A stretch of 64,000 bases of DNA from Mrakia gelida (Eukaryota > Basidiomycota > Tremellomycetes > Cystofilobasidiales > Mrakiaceae). The stretch lies in NCBI GenBank assembly GCA_024345305.1, contig BRON01000015.1, positions 496,001-560,000 of the forward strand, given 5' to 3'. Position 1 is the stretch's first letter; the number at the start of each line of letters is the position of its first letter. The notes beneath the pieces were generated by a model. The model saw nothing but the letters and a program-made list of their open reading frames with translations. It searched no databases and was not told the DNA's origin. This document shows positions 35,046 through 44,902 of this stretch, one piece after another. A program made the translations under genes and the position numbers.

Positions 35046-38000
35046 ATGCTCGCCCAATCGAATCGGTTTCGGAAGCCTTTGTTCATCTTCCTCATCCTCC
35101 TCTCCCTCTTCCTCATCGGAACCGTAATCGTCCTCTCCTCAGCAACATGGTTCTTCGGAGTACCCAACTGGGCTCTCCTCTCGGACGCAGATGTTCTTCC
35201 TGCTCCGGGCGAGAAGTGGTTGGGAGGGATCATTCCTGAGGAGGAGAAGGACTTGCCTCCTTGGGATGGAGTCGTGAAGGGAACAGAGGAGTGGGCCTCC
35301 TTGGAACACATTACAACCTTGTAAGTTCAGTTTTTCGCTACGAGTCGCGTATGGAAACGAAGCGAGAAGAGAGAGCTGACTTTCGTACATACGTCTTCGT
35401 TGCTACCAGACCTGGAGAACGAATCCCTCGTATTATCCATCAGACATGGTCCGTGCTCAGCCTCCTTCCTTCCCATCCCTTCCCCTCCTCCCTTCGACGC
35501 TTCCCATTCGCTAGAGCTCACACTTCTCTTCTTTCTTTCTTCGCAGGATGAGCGATACCTTGCCTGAGAAGTGGAGAGTGAGTCCTCTCTACCTCTTTTT
35601 TTCTCGTCTCGCTGTCTTTCCTCGTTCTCTCGCCCCCCTCTCTTTCGTCGAGCTCTCGCTCCTTCCGTTCTAGCTCAACTTTCGGCTGACCCTCGCTTCC
35701 TTCCCTCTTTCTCTCAGGATGTCTACCAAGAGTGTCGTCGAGGTCTTCCCAACTAGTTCGTTCCCTCTTCCCTCTCTCTTCTCTCTCGCTTGGCTTGAAA
35801 ACACAACAAGAAGAAGGAGGACCCTCCTTCGACCGCCGCGGTGCTTTTCGGTGAAACTGGGGGAGGAGCTCCCTCGTTGGCTTGATCGCGAAGGAACGTC
35901 GATTCCTAGGGAGCGAGGACGTCTAGTAGGAGCTAGCTGGAGGTCGGGTCTAGGAGATAGGAGCGAGAAAAGTTGGCGAAATTTCAACTGGGAGGGTCTG
36001 AGGACGTGCTTGGAACGAACAGGAGGAGCTGGGGGTATTGTCGGAGACCTCTCCTTCCTCTCGTCTCCCTCCTCCTCGAGCTCCATATGGGACTCGAGAA
36101 AGGGTACAGTCATCCTTTTCTCCCTTTGGAGCCCTCCATCTATTCTCTACCGTCTTCGCTCCTTCGGTCTTCCCTCTACGCCTCTTTCGTTCATCGTCAT
36201 TCCTACACGTTCGCGCGCTCTCGGTTGGGACGCGATCACTCGAAGCTGACCTCCTTCCTTCCTTCTTGCTTTCCTTCTCACAGCACCTACCACCTCTGGA
36301 CCGACGCTTCCTCTCGAAACTTCGTCGCTACCCACTACCCTACCTTCCTCCCCACGTTCGACTCGTACAAGTACAATATTCAACGAGCCGATGCGATTCG
36401 ATACTTCGTCCTTCACCGTTTCGGAGGAATCTACATGGATCTCGACGTTGGATGCAGGAGGGACTTGACGCCGTTGTTGACGGGAGATTGGGATGTGCTG
36501 CTGATGAAGACGGTTCCTGTGAGTCCACCCGTTCAAGCTCAGGAGAAGATGGAGAGGCTGGAGACGGGTTGAAGCTGACTTCGTCTGCCCTCCCTCCTCC
36601 CTCGCCCTTCCAGGTCGGAGTCTCGAACGACGTGATGCTCTCGTCCAAGGGATCTGCCTTCATGGAGATGACCATCCACGGTCTCATCACCTTCAACCAC
36701 GAATACGTTACCAACTACCCAACCGTGATGTTCTCGACTGGGTGAGCAGCCCTCTTTCTTCTCGACGGCCGCCTTTCTTCGTTTCGCCCGAACCCTCGGC
36801 TGACCCTTTCTTATCTCCCTCGCTTTCCCTACAGACCCATGTTCCTCTCGGCTCAGTACTCCCTCTACACCTCCTCGCACCCCATCACTCGAATCAACCC
36901 TACCCTCGAAATCCGAGTCGCTCCCAAATCGATCTACGGAAAGAACGCTCTCCCCGAGGAGTCGCCTCACGCGTTCTTCTCCCACTTCTACGGATCCTCC
37001 TGGCACTCGGACGACTCGGACTTCATCATCTTCCTTGGAAACCGAGGAACCGACTTGATGTGGGTTGGGCTGTTGGTGGTGATCGTCGGTGCGGTTAGGT
37101 TGATTTGGGTGCGGAAGACGACGATCGTGAGGAAGGGAGGAGGAGGACTGAGGAGGTTGGTGATTGGGTTGGAGAGCGTTGCTCAGGGAGGAGGAGTCAC
37201 TGGATTCCAAGCCGCCATCGGAGGAGCAGCACGATCGCCCGGATCCGGAACCTACCAGCTCCTTTCCTTCCTTCCTGGATCGCCTGCGTCGTCCCCCTCG
37301 ACTTCTCGACCTTCCTCCCCTCACCTCAACCCCTCCTCATCCACCATCCTCCCTCTCGCCTTCGACCTCTCTGGATCCAACTCCTCATCCGCATCCAACG
37401 CGTCCTCTCCCACCTCCCCACCACCCTCAGCGCTCGGCTGGGCGTTTCGGCGGGCAGCAGACACGTACCTCCTCGCCACTCCGGCCACCCTCTTCACCTC
37501 CTCCTCCTCCTCTTCTTCCACGCCATCATCTCCCCCCGACAACAACCTCAACACCGACAAACCCTCCTCCGACCCAACACGGCCGTCCAACCCTCGACGC
37601 AAATCCAAGAAGGGCGTCCTCTACTTCCTCCCCGCCTTCTTCACCCCTCACCCTTCAGGATCAGGCTCCGCCGCCTCGTCGTCCTCAACCCGACCTCATC
37701 TCTCAACCTCTTCACAGGGGAGGCTACGATCCAACTCCTCCACTCGCAACCTCCCTTCCACAACCGGCTCCTCGAGTAGCGCGCCGGCGAACATCTACCA
37801 CGCTACCGTCCCCGAAACCCAACGTTTAGTCGGGGACGACGACTCTTCGGACGAGGATCGAGCTGAGAAGGGTTTGGGGATTGGAGGGTTCGAGACCGCT
37901 CCTACGACGCCGAAGACGGCGGAGGGAGGGAGGAAGACCCCTCCACCGACGTACGAGCGGACGTTGACGCCTGGAGGGACGACGGTGGATGATGAGTGGG

Positions 38001-38065
38001 ACGAGTGGGCTTCGGAGGAGGAGGGGGGCAGGGCCGGGAGGGCGAAGACGGGGGGGACGAACTAG
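35046..38065 (+). CDS. Mannosyl-inositolphosphorylceramide synthase, GT32 (SUR1/CSH1 type)
   Basis: Golgi glycosyltransferase that transfers mannose from GDP-mannose to inositol phosphorylceramide. Predicted 658 residues, seven exons: 35046-35320, 35410-35448, 35547-35577, 35718-35755, 36284-36518, 36614-36741, 36835-38065, phase-consistent. The N-terminal membrane anchor is KPLFIFLILLSLFLIGTVIV. The catalytic domain has RIPRIIHQTW, YHLWTDASS, YNIQRADAIRYFVLHRFGG and the DXD motif IYMDLDVGC. It continues to FLSAQYSLYTS..HPITRINP and FFSHFYGSSWHSDD, then a second membrane segment MWVGLLVVIVGAVRLIWV. The last 300 residues are a Ser/Pro-rich cytosolic-type tail not typical of yeast Sur1. Three consecutive exons are only 31-39 nt, and intron 4 is exceptionally long (528 nt). 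The type II/two-TM GT32 call is strong; the sphingolipid substrate is inferred from SUR1 resemblance. Confidence 0.88.
35756..36283 (+). other. Unusually long (528 nt) intron in the GT32 gene
   Basis: Donor GTTCGT at 35756, branch site GCTGAC near 36246 and acceptor CACAG at 36283. Most introns in this window are 50-110 nt. The extra 400 nt contain no motif or ORF I can assign. Confidence 0.7.
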
Positions 38066-38797
38066 GGTTGGGAACGAGGAAGGAGTGAGAGCGGGAGGAA
38101 GGGGGACGCGACGAACGAGCTCGAGACGACGACGACGACACACCATCGAGGCGAGACGAGGACGAGATACATACAACGCTGACGGGGCTCGAGGATAGAC
38201 TAATGATTTCTATTTTCTACTTACTTAAAACGGGAGGAGGGCCCATCTTCTCTCCCCTCCTTTTCTTCCCTTCTTCCCGTCCCTCATCTCCTTCCTCCTG
38301 TCGTCGTCGTCGTCGTCTTCACCCACCCACCCTTCTCAACCAAACCCACACTACTCTTTCTCTCCTTCTCTCTTGTTTCTCGTTTCTTGCTTTCTTCCTC
38401 CTCTGCTCTTGCTTTTTCCCTTTCTTTCGAGCGTCGAGCTGGCCCACGTTTCGCCTTGTTCTTTGTTTTGACTCGCTTTGCTTTTTCTTGGATACACGCT
38501 AATAACCTACTTACGTACAAACATACCACATGAAGATGGATATCTCTTTTCTTGGACTTGCGGATCTGGGGAGTGCAAAAAGGAAGAGGGAGGGAAGACG
38601 CGTCGAGTCGATCGAGTCGTGCAGGTGGGTGAGACGAGAGGGGTTGTTGAGGAGTTGAGATTCTTTCGAGGTGGGTGAGAGGGGTAGGGATTGCGTGTAT
38701 CAAAGAGTCTGCTGAGCGAGGAGAAAGAACGAATGTGGACGAAGAGGAGAGGAGAACGAAAGGAAAGAACGCGACGACGTCGACTACGACGATTTGA
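38066..38797. other. Convergent 3' intergenic region
   Basis: About 730 bp between the stop of the GT32 gene (38065, plus) and that of the flavin monooxygenase (38798, minus). It contains T-rich runs (38340-38500), a cgtcgtcgtcgtcgtc simple repeat near 38299-38316 and GACGCGTC at about 38600. No gene supported. Confidence 0.45.
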
Positions 38798-41700
38798 TCA
38801 CTCCTCCCCAGCAGCGACCCTCAACGCCCTCCTCTCCTCCCCGAGATCCTTGATTGACGAGGGCAGGAGCTTGGCCTGGCGGAAACGCGAAGACGATGAT
38901 ATGTCAGCAGCTCGTCCTTCGTCGTCGGAACGGAAGACATTGAGAAGAACTGACGAGGTAAAATCCCAACCCGAAGAACCCTTTCTCCCTCCTCTCAGTC
39001 TTGACGCCCATATCACCGAACAGATCCTCGAAGTACTGATCGGTGTTGAGCCAAGCGCAGTAGTAGAGCTTCTCCCAGTAGAACGCGCTGTTCGGGTAGC
39101 GAGCTCTAATCCACTGAGCATGATCTTCGGCGAGCGAGAAGGCGGCTTCGTTGGAGGGAGGGAGGTTGAGGTGGGAGCTGCCGAGGAAGAAGGAGGAGAA
39201 GAAGAAAGAAAGACGAGAGACGAGAAGAGAGGGTCAGTTTGAATGCGAGGAGGTAGAATGAACGAAGAAGGAAAGCGGAAGATCGACGGACGTGAGACGA
39301 GAGTTCGCTGATGAAGGGTGCTTTGAGGGCCCAAGCTCCTCCACTGTAAGCTCAAGCGACACAGAGATGGGTGATGTATTAGTGGGAGTCGATCGAGTAT
39401 CTACTTGATGGCAAAACGAAGAGCGGGAGGGAGACGTCGACGCGACTCACCAAACAACGAGATCTCGGCTTTCCAACGCTCCAGCGGGGAGAATCCCTCG
39501 ATAGACGTGAGTTGCGGGATCCGACCTGGGAGGTGCAGGGACGGGCTGGAGGCTGGTGAACTCGGTGAGTCCTTCGTACGGGTTGGAGGTCGAGTAAGGA
39601 AGCTCGAGGGCGAGTCCGAGCGATTTCTTCGTCTCCTCGGCTGAAAAGGATGAGGGACACAAAGGTCAGCGGCCGTGCTCGAGCTCGAAGTACAATATAG
39701 CAAGTTCCACTCACGGATGAAGGTGAGAGATTGACCGAAACCCGTCGCACAGATGATCACGTCCGCCTCGAAGGTTCGACCGTCTTTAAGGACGACGCCT
39801 CGGCCATCCGAGTAGATACCAGCAAGTTCGGCTCCCGCGACGACCTTGATCTTCCCTTCGGAGGCGAGGGTGTGAAAGCCTCTCTCGTAAGACATAGCAC
39901 GACCTCCGAGATCGGCAGGACCGCTGGGAAGAAGAGCGAGAGGCTTAAATTGATCAGCGACGCGACGCGATCTTCGACGTTCTTCTCCAGATGACTCGTC
40001 CCGCAACTCCTAAGTAGAGCATGCTGTGGGACCCTGAGTAGTAGAGAGGGGAATCGATGGCGATCTTGAGAGCTACCATCTGCGAGGAGACGATCAAAGT
40101 CAGCTCCGCGCGTCGAAGGTTCGAAGGTTCGACGGAAGACAGAGGAAGTCGACGAACCCAAGTAGAAATCATGTTCTTGAAGATTTGGCGAAGCAAGAAA
40201 GCTCCGAGGCTTGTTCTGTGAAGGAAGCGTTCGAGTCGGGTCCTCGGGTGTTGAGGAGGAGTGAGGGTCGCGCCGACTCTGTTCAAGCGAGGGAGGGGGA
40301 GTCGAATTGCGGCTCAGTGAGAGCGTGAAGGACTCGAAGGAAGAGGACAATCACGACTCACCTAGTCAAGATCATGGTGTCGGCAGTTTTGTCTCCAGGA
40401 CCGAAGAGCTTCGCCTGAATTGAGAAGAGCGAGAGAAACGAAGGACCAGACGTCAGATGAACGGGTCTCCTTCGACCTCGAATTCGATTCGTTCTGCACT
40501 CACTTTCCTGAAGGCGATGGTGGTGTCGCGGCCCAGTCCCCCGTAGAGTTGAGCGAGATCAACGGCAGACTTCCCTCCTCCGATAACGACGATCTTAGCA
40601 GCCGGACCGAGGTTGAGGATTCGTTCGTGAAGCTTCGCGTTGACCTTCGACGAGTGCGTTAGGATCCCTTGGAACGAGTCAACGGCGGAGGAATCGGCGA
40701 AGCAGTAGGGCATCTTGATGGTCGCAGAGATCTGGAATCGAAGGACGGGCGAAGGGGCGTAAGCTTTGAGTTTAGGTGCGAGACGCGGAAAGGGTCGTTC
40801 GACTCACCCCGATCGAAAGAACGACCTTGTCCCAGTTCTCGTGGAAGACCTCGTCTGTGCTTATGCTCTGGATATCGAGCTTCCATCCAGACGTCTCACT
40901 AGGGACTCGGTCCATCAGAAGGACTCGGTGACCGAACCTGAACGACGCGTCGAGAGAAAGGTCAGCCCGCGGTTCGAAACAGACGATTTGACCTGAACGA
41001 GCTCACCTTACGGAAGTGGCTCGCCCCTTGACGAATCGCTCGTAGAATTCTTCGAGATATCGACCAACGGCAGCTCCTGTGGAATACAACATACGAAGAA
41101 GGTTCGAGTCAGCTTCGAGTTCCCGCCCGACTTTCAGACGCGTCGAAGTCCACTCGATGCCTCACCAGAGATTCGATCCTCGTTGTTCTTGAGGAAATCG
41201 GGATCTTCGACCATAGGGCCAGTCGAGTACTCGTAGTCTCCGATCCCTGAGTTGGTCTGTCGGGAATAGGAGGAGGGAGAAGGTCAGCTCGTCTCGTCGC
41301 GATCAAGCTGTGGGAGGACGAAGACCGGGAAACGAACGAGCAAACCAGGGTAGCTCATTCCGCTATCGTCGAGAGCCCAGATACCACCTGCCGAGAGAGT
41401 CTGGAGCCACAAACGAAGAGACGAAAGCGAGTCAGGGGAGGGAAAGAAAGAAGGCTTGCGGGCTGAAGAGTCATGCGGCGAAGACGTCGAAGCGAACCTC
41501 TGAGACGAAATGAACCGACTTGAACCCGTCGTCGAGTAGAGTCATGGCCACTACGAGCGAGGAAAATGGAAAGAGTCAGGAACGAGGAGGTTGGAGTAGA
41601 GAGAGGGAGGAAGAGAGGGAGCTCACTTCGAAGACCTGCCCGCGTGAAGGAAGGGAAGATGATACGTCAGGATCTCGAGACGTTCAGAGCCGAGAATGTG

Positions 41701-42583
41701 AGAGCCCGCGCTTACCAGCGACTCCTGTTCCGATGATGAGAATACGAGCGTCCCTGGGGTTGGCTGAAGAGCTGAAAGGAGGGGGGAGGGGAGAGGTCAG
41801 CAAGCGACCGAACTGCCTTACAGATTAGGTAAGGCCCCTCTTTCGAAGTGATGCCGCTCGAACGCGACGCGTGTTGTTCGCCTCGACGCGGTTATCGTGA
41901 CTCACAACAGCTTTTTTCTTGATTCTCAAGGGTCAAATCTGATGAGAAGAGTATTGAGATACTACAAGTCAAGGTCAGCGACGGAGAGATTCGAGCGAAG
42001 GGAAGCGAGAAGATTGTGGACTCACGAAGATTGACCTCGCTCACTCGCTCGTTTCTTCCTGCCCTTCCCTCTTTCTCCACAACCCAGACGAACGATTGAC
42101 CATCTAGATCACTCACTCTACGAACTAACTGCAGGTCCCAACCTCGGCCGATCCAGTCCTGTCCTCCCCTTCGAACCTCCGCTCCTTCGACGTCCGATCC
42201 TGCTTCCCTTCTCCCACTCGCTCGTAGCGATCCGACCGAGGTGAAAGGAAGGATGGTGTCCAGTAGGATCTCTGAAGAGCTGTATGAAAGAGATGAGGGG
42301 AGCGAAAAGCGTTAGACAAGGGCGGGGTAGCGAAAAGGAAACGACGCGAGCGAGGTCAACTTCAACTCACGAGAGGAATCGGTGTGAACTGATGTTGGGA
42401 TGAAGCGAATGATTGAAGAATTTGCGAAGAGCTGAAGACCGAGCGACTGTCAAATTAAAAGGTACGGTGAGCGAATGAGAAGGGAAACGAGACGAGATGC
42501 GACGCGACGAAACGTGAGAACTCACTGGTCGAGGATCGTGGGCTGTAGAAAAAGACGAAGCGCCTTGGAGTCAGCAACAACAT
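38798..42583 (-). CDS. Flavin-containing monooxygenase with N-terminal extension
   Basis: FAD- and NADPH-dependent oxygenase of the FMO/Baeyer-Villiger group. Motifs in order: FAD-binding RILIIGTGVAG (about 41740), GGIWALDDSGMSYPGL, NADPH-binding KIVVIGGGKSAVDLAQ (about 40590-40545), FEADVIICATGFGQSL (about 39765-39725). The protein ends RALRVAAGEE at 38798. I traced the 5' end through exons 42583-42526, 42446-42371, 42279-42026, 41938-41906, 41763-41716, 41635-41627 (9 nt) and one starting at 41550; each junction keeps one frame into the Rossmann motif. This adds about 145 residues before the FAD site. They begin MLLLTPRRFVFFYSPRSS, a plausible mitochondrial presequence, and contain a tryptophan-rich unknown segment. 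The 41938 acceptor is chosen over TAG at 41962 because only it keeps the frame. About fifteen introns in all. Oxidised substrate unknown. Confidence 0.82.
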
Positions 42584-42631
42584 CGTCAGAAAGAGACAAA
42601 ATACAGTGATGCTACTCACAGAAGAAGAATC

Positions 42632-42753
42632 CTAGGAAGGGATGCCGAAGAAACGATCCAGCGAGGTTCGAACGCGACGTCGAGCCGGTTGATCGAACAG
42701 TGGTTCGTCGTCCTCCAAAGCGTAGTAGACGGTCTTGACGTGCCAGTCGTTCA
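42632..42753 (-). other. 40-codon ORF overlapping the F-box stop as ATGA
   Basis: Starts at an ATG that overlaps the F-box gene's TGA (ATGA) and encodes MNDWHVKTVYYALEDDEPLF... to FFGIPS. Its composition looks protein-like. It may be a frameshifted original C-terminus of the F-box protein, an upstream ORF for the monooxygenase starting at 42583, or chance. A donor-like TTCT|GTGAGT lies just beyond its stop. Confidence 0.35.
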
Positions 42754-44820
42754 TGTCGCAGGTGCACCGAGCTTTGCCCAACCGATCGATCCCGCCGGGC
42801 CGTTCTGCATCGTCGCCTCGAGTTCGACTTGTACCAAGGACGGCACGTCCGACCGTTCCCTTAGAAAGTCCTTGAGGGTCTCTCGGTGAGCGACGCGTCC
42901 ACTTCCGAGGAGACGGTGGAGGAGGGTTCCGTCCTCGTCGTCGACGAGAGTTTCTTCCTGCTGGACGCGTTCGTCTGCGGAGAGTTCGCTCTCCCTTTGA
43001 AGGATGTCGTAGGCGGTAGCGAAGTGGTGGAAGCATACATTGAGGTATGGGCGACTCAGGAAGCTGCCGGGTAGGTAGATTGAGACGAGGTTGGAGAAGG
43101 AGAGGATGGAGTCGAGGAATTGCGGGCGCTTGACGAGGAGACGGGAGGTAGTGATCAGAGACCGTCTCGTAAAGAGCGAAGCGAGAAGTAGGTTCAGGCT
43201 CACCATGAAATCCGATATCCAGAATCCTCCCTTCAACTCTAGGTGCTGGAGACGAGGGAAATCCTCCGCAATCGCAGCGAGGAGACGACCGTCGAATTCG
43301 TCCAAGCGATCCTCGTCCGAATCTTCCCTCCACAAGCTCAGTCCGACGACGTCTCTGCCACCTGACCCGTCCTCCCTAGCTCGGAGATCGATGCTGATTT
43401 CCTTGAGGGGCGCACGTCTGCACCAGCTCGCCATCATCGGGATCGTGTCGCTCTCGACTCCTGTTGCTCTGAGGAGAGACTCGTAGGGCAGGAAGACGTC
43501 TTCGCCGCTGCCGTCCGAAGCGGCCCAGAGGGTGATCTTGTCCACAGATTGATGAGCGGCGAGGAAGACGGAGAGCCAGTCGCCGTTGCGAACGAAGTCG
43601 GGGAAGCGGGAGGGATCGTCGATGTCGAAACGGAGTCGAACGACCTTGAGTCCAGGGAGGTTGGCGGCGACGAGGAGATGAAGGGGATGTTCCTCCCCGT
43701 CTTCCTGCTCGACGAGGATATCGAGCGTGTGGATCTGGAGGTGGTAGTTCCTGCCGAGAGAGTCGATTCGGAGGCGAAAGGATTCGAAGGCGAGCACGTT
43801 TTGAGATCGCGACCCAGGGTAGCTGAACCATGGGACGACGATAGGATCCGTTCGGACGCGTTGAAAGACGGTCTGACTATCGTCCTCCGGGTCCCAGTCC
43901 ATGAGGTTCCAAAGCTTGACGTATTCGAGCTCGACGAGGGACGGGTGAGTGAAGATGGCGAGGGAGAGAGGTTTGTTGAGATGGAGTCCTTCTGGGAGGG
44001 AGGCGTCGATCTTGAACGTGAGGAGGTTCCTGAGGAGGAGGAGGAGGGAGTTCGAGATGAGAGGGATAGTCTCGTTCCAGGAGGTGGCTCCGAAGTCGGT
44101 GGATGGGTCCCCGAGACGAAGCGTTCTGAGGCGGGCGAGGGGAGGGAGGAAGAGAGCTGGGTCAGTCGCGAGGTCGGCCGGACGAGGGAAACAGAGGGCA
44201 GAGATGAGCCTACCTGACGAGATCAGCGAGATGAGGAGTCTGGCTAATGGCGAGGAGTCGGTAGAGAATGCTCTCCTTCGAGATGGTTACGAGAGAAAAG
44301 AGGAGTGGACGAGCGATCTGATCAAAGGGAAGAGGGAGGAAGGTCAGTTCGAGCTCATTATCTTCGACAAAATCGGGATAGGATTTCCAACGTTTGACAA
44401 GAAGTCAGCTGTAGACTACCTCGTACTATGCTGTAGCTTTCTATATTGTAAGGGGTCGAAAGAGGCGCGATATACTGACTTCTGCGAACGTCCGACTGGC
44501 AGCGAGTAAGGACGGAAGGCTCTCTCTCGGAGCGGCCGCAACGATGAGGGAGAGGATTTCGTTGGGTAGGAAAGGTACTGGACGAAGAGGTAGTCCACTG
44601 GGATCTTGTTGGACGACGGAGGAACGCTTCGGTCTCTTCTTGCGGCGAGGGATGCGAGGTCGAGGAGCGTAGCGACTCGGACGGAGGACCCATTCTTCGA
44701 GGGTTTGCTGATCCGATTCTGAACAGAGCAAGGCGAGAGGTCTCGAGTTAGCGCATGTTGCGAGAGAGATGTGTATACACAGATTCGATGCTCACTCGAA
44801 GTTTTCTTCGAGCTGTTCAT
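42751..44820 (-). CDS. F-box protein
   Basis: Predicted 580 residues in four exons (44820-44796, 44718-44480, 44317-44214, 44125-42751), phase-consistent. Exon 2 has a basic stretch (IPRRKKRPKR) and then a clear F-box: VPFLPNEILSLIVAAAPRES, followed by LPSLLAASRTFAE. Exon 3 opens with IARPLLFSLVTIS, the same type of boundary as IASPLL in family copies A and B, so it is probably an older relative. The long last exon carries leucine-rich segments (LKVVRLRFDIDDPS, LQHLELKGGFW) suggesting an irregular LRR fold. It lacks the C-terminal cysteine module. In this model it ends GWAKLGAPAT; an overlapping +1-type frame continues with protein-like sequence to 42632. Probable SCF substrate adaptor; target unknown. 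Confidence 0.8.
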
Positions 44821-44902
44821 CCTCGTGGTCGGCGAGGAAGAAGCGGAAAGGTGAGCTCTGCTTCCTTCGACCCAACGTCGACACCTTCTTCAACCTTCAA
44901 AC
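44821..44902. promoter_or_regulatory. 82-bp divergent promoter, F-box gene / DBR1
   Basis: Only 82 bp lie between the two start codons (44820 minus, 44903 plus), so both promoters and 5' UTRs must overlap or extend into the other gene. The segment includes a gaggaagaagcgg purine tract. No TATA element. Confidence 0.6.

Noticed and set aside
41933..42583. Independent 138-codon gene upstream of the monooxygenase
   Set aside because: Possible if the TAG acceptor at 41962 is used, but no start codon then remains for the monooxygenase; the CATCAG acceptor joins both in one frame. Kept as the stated alternative.
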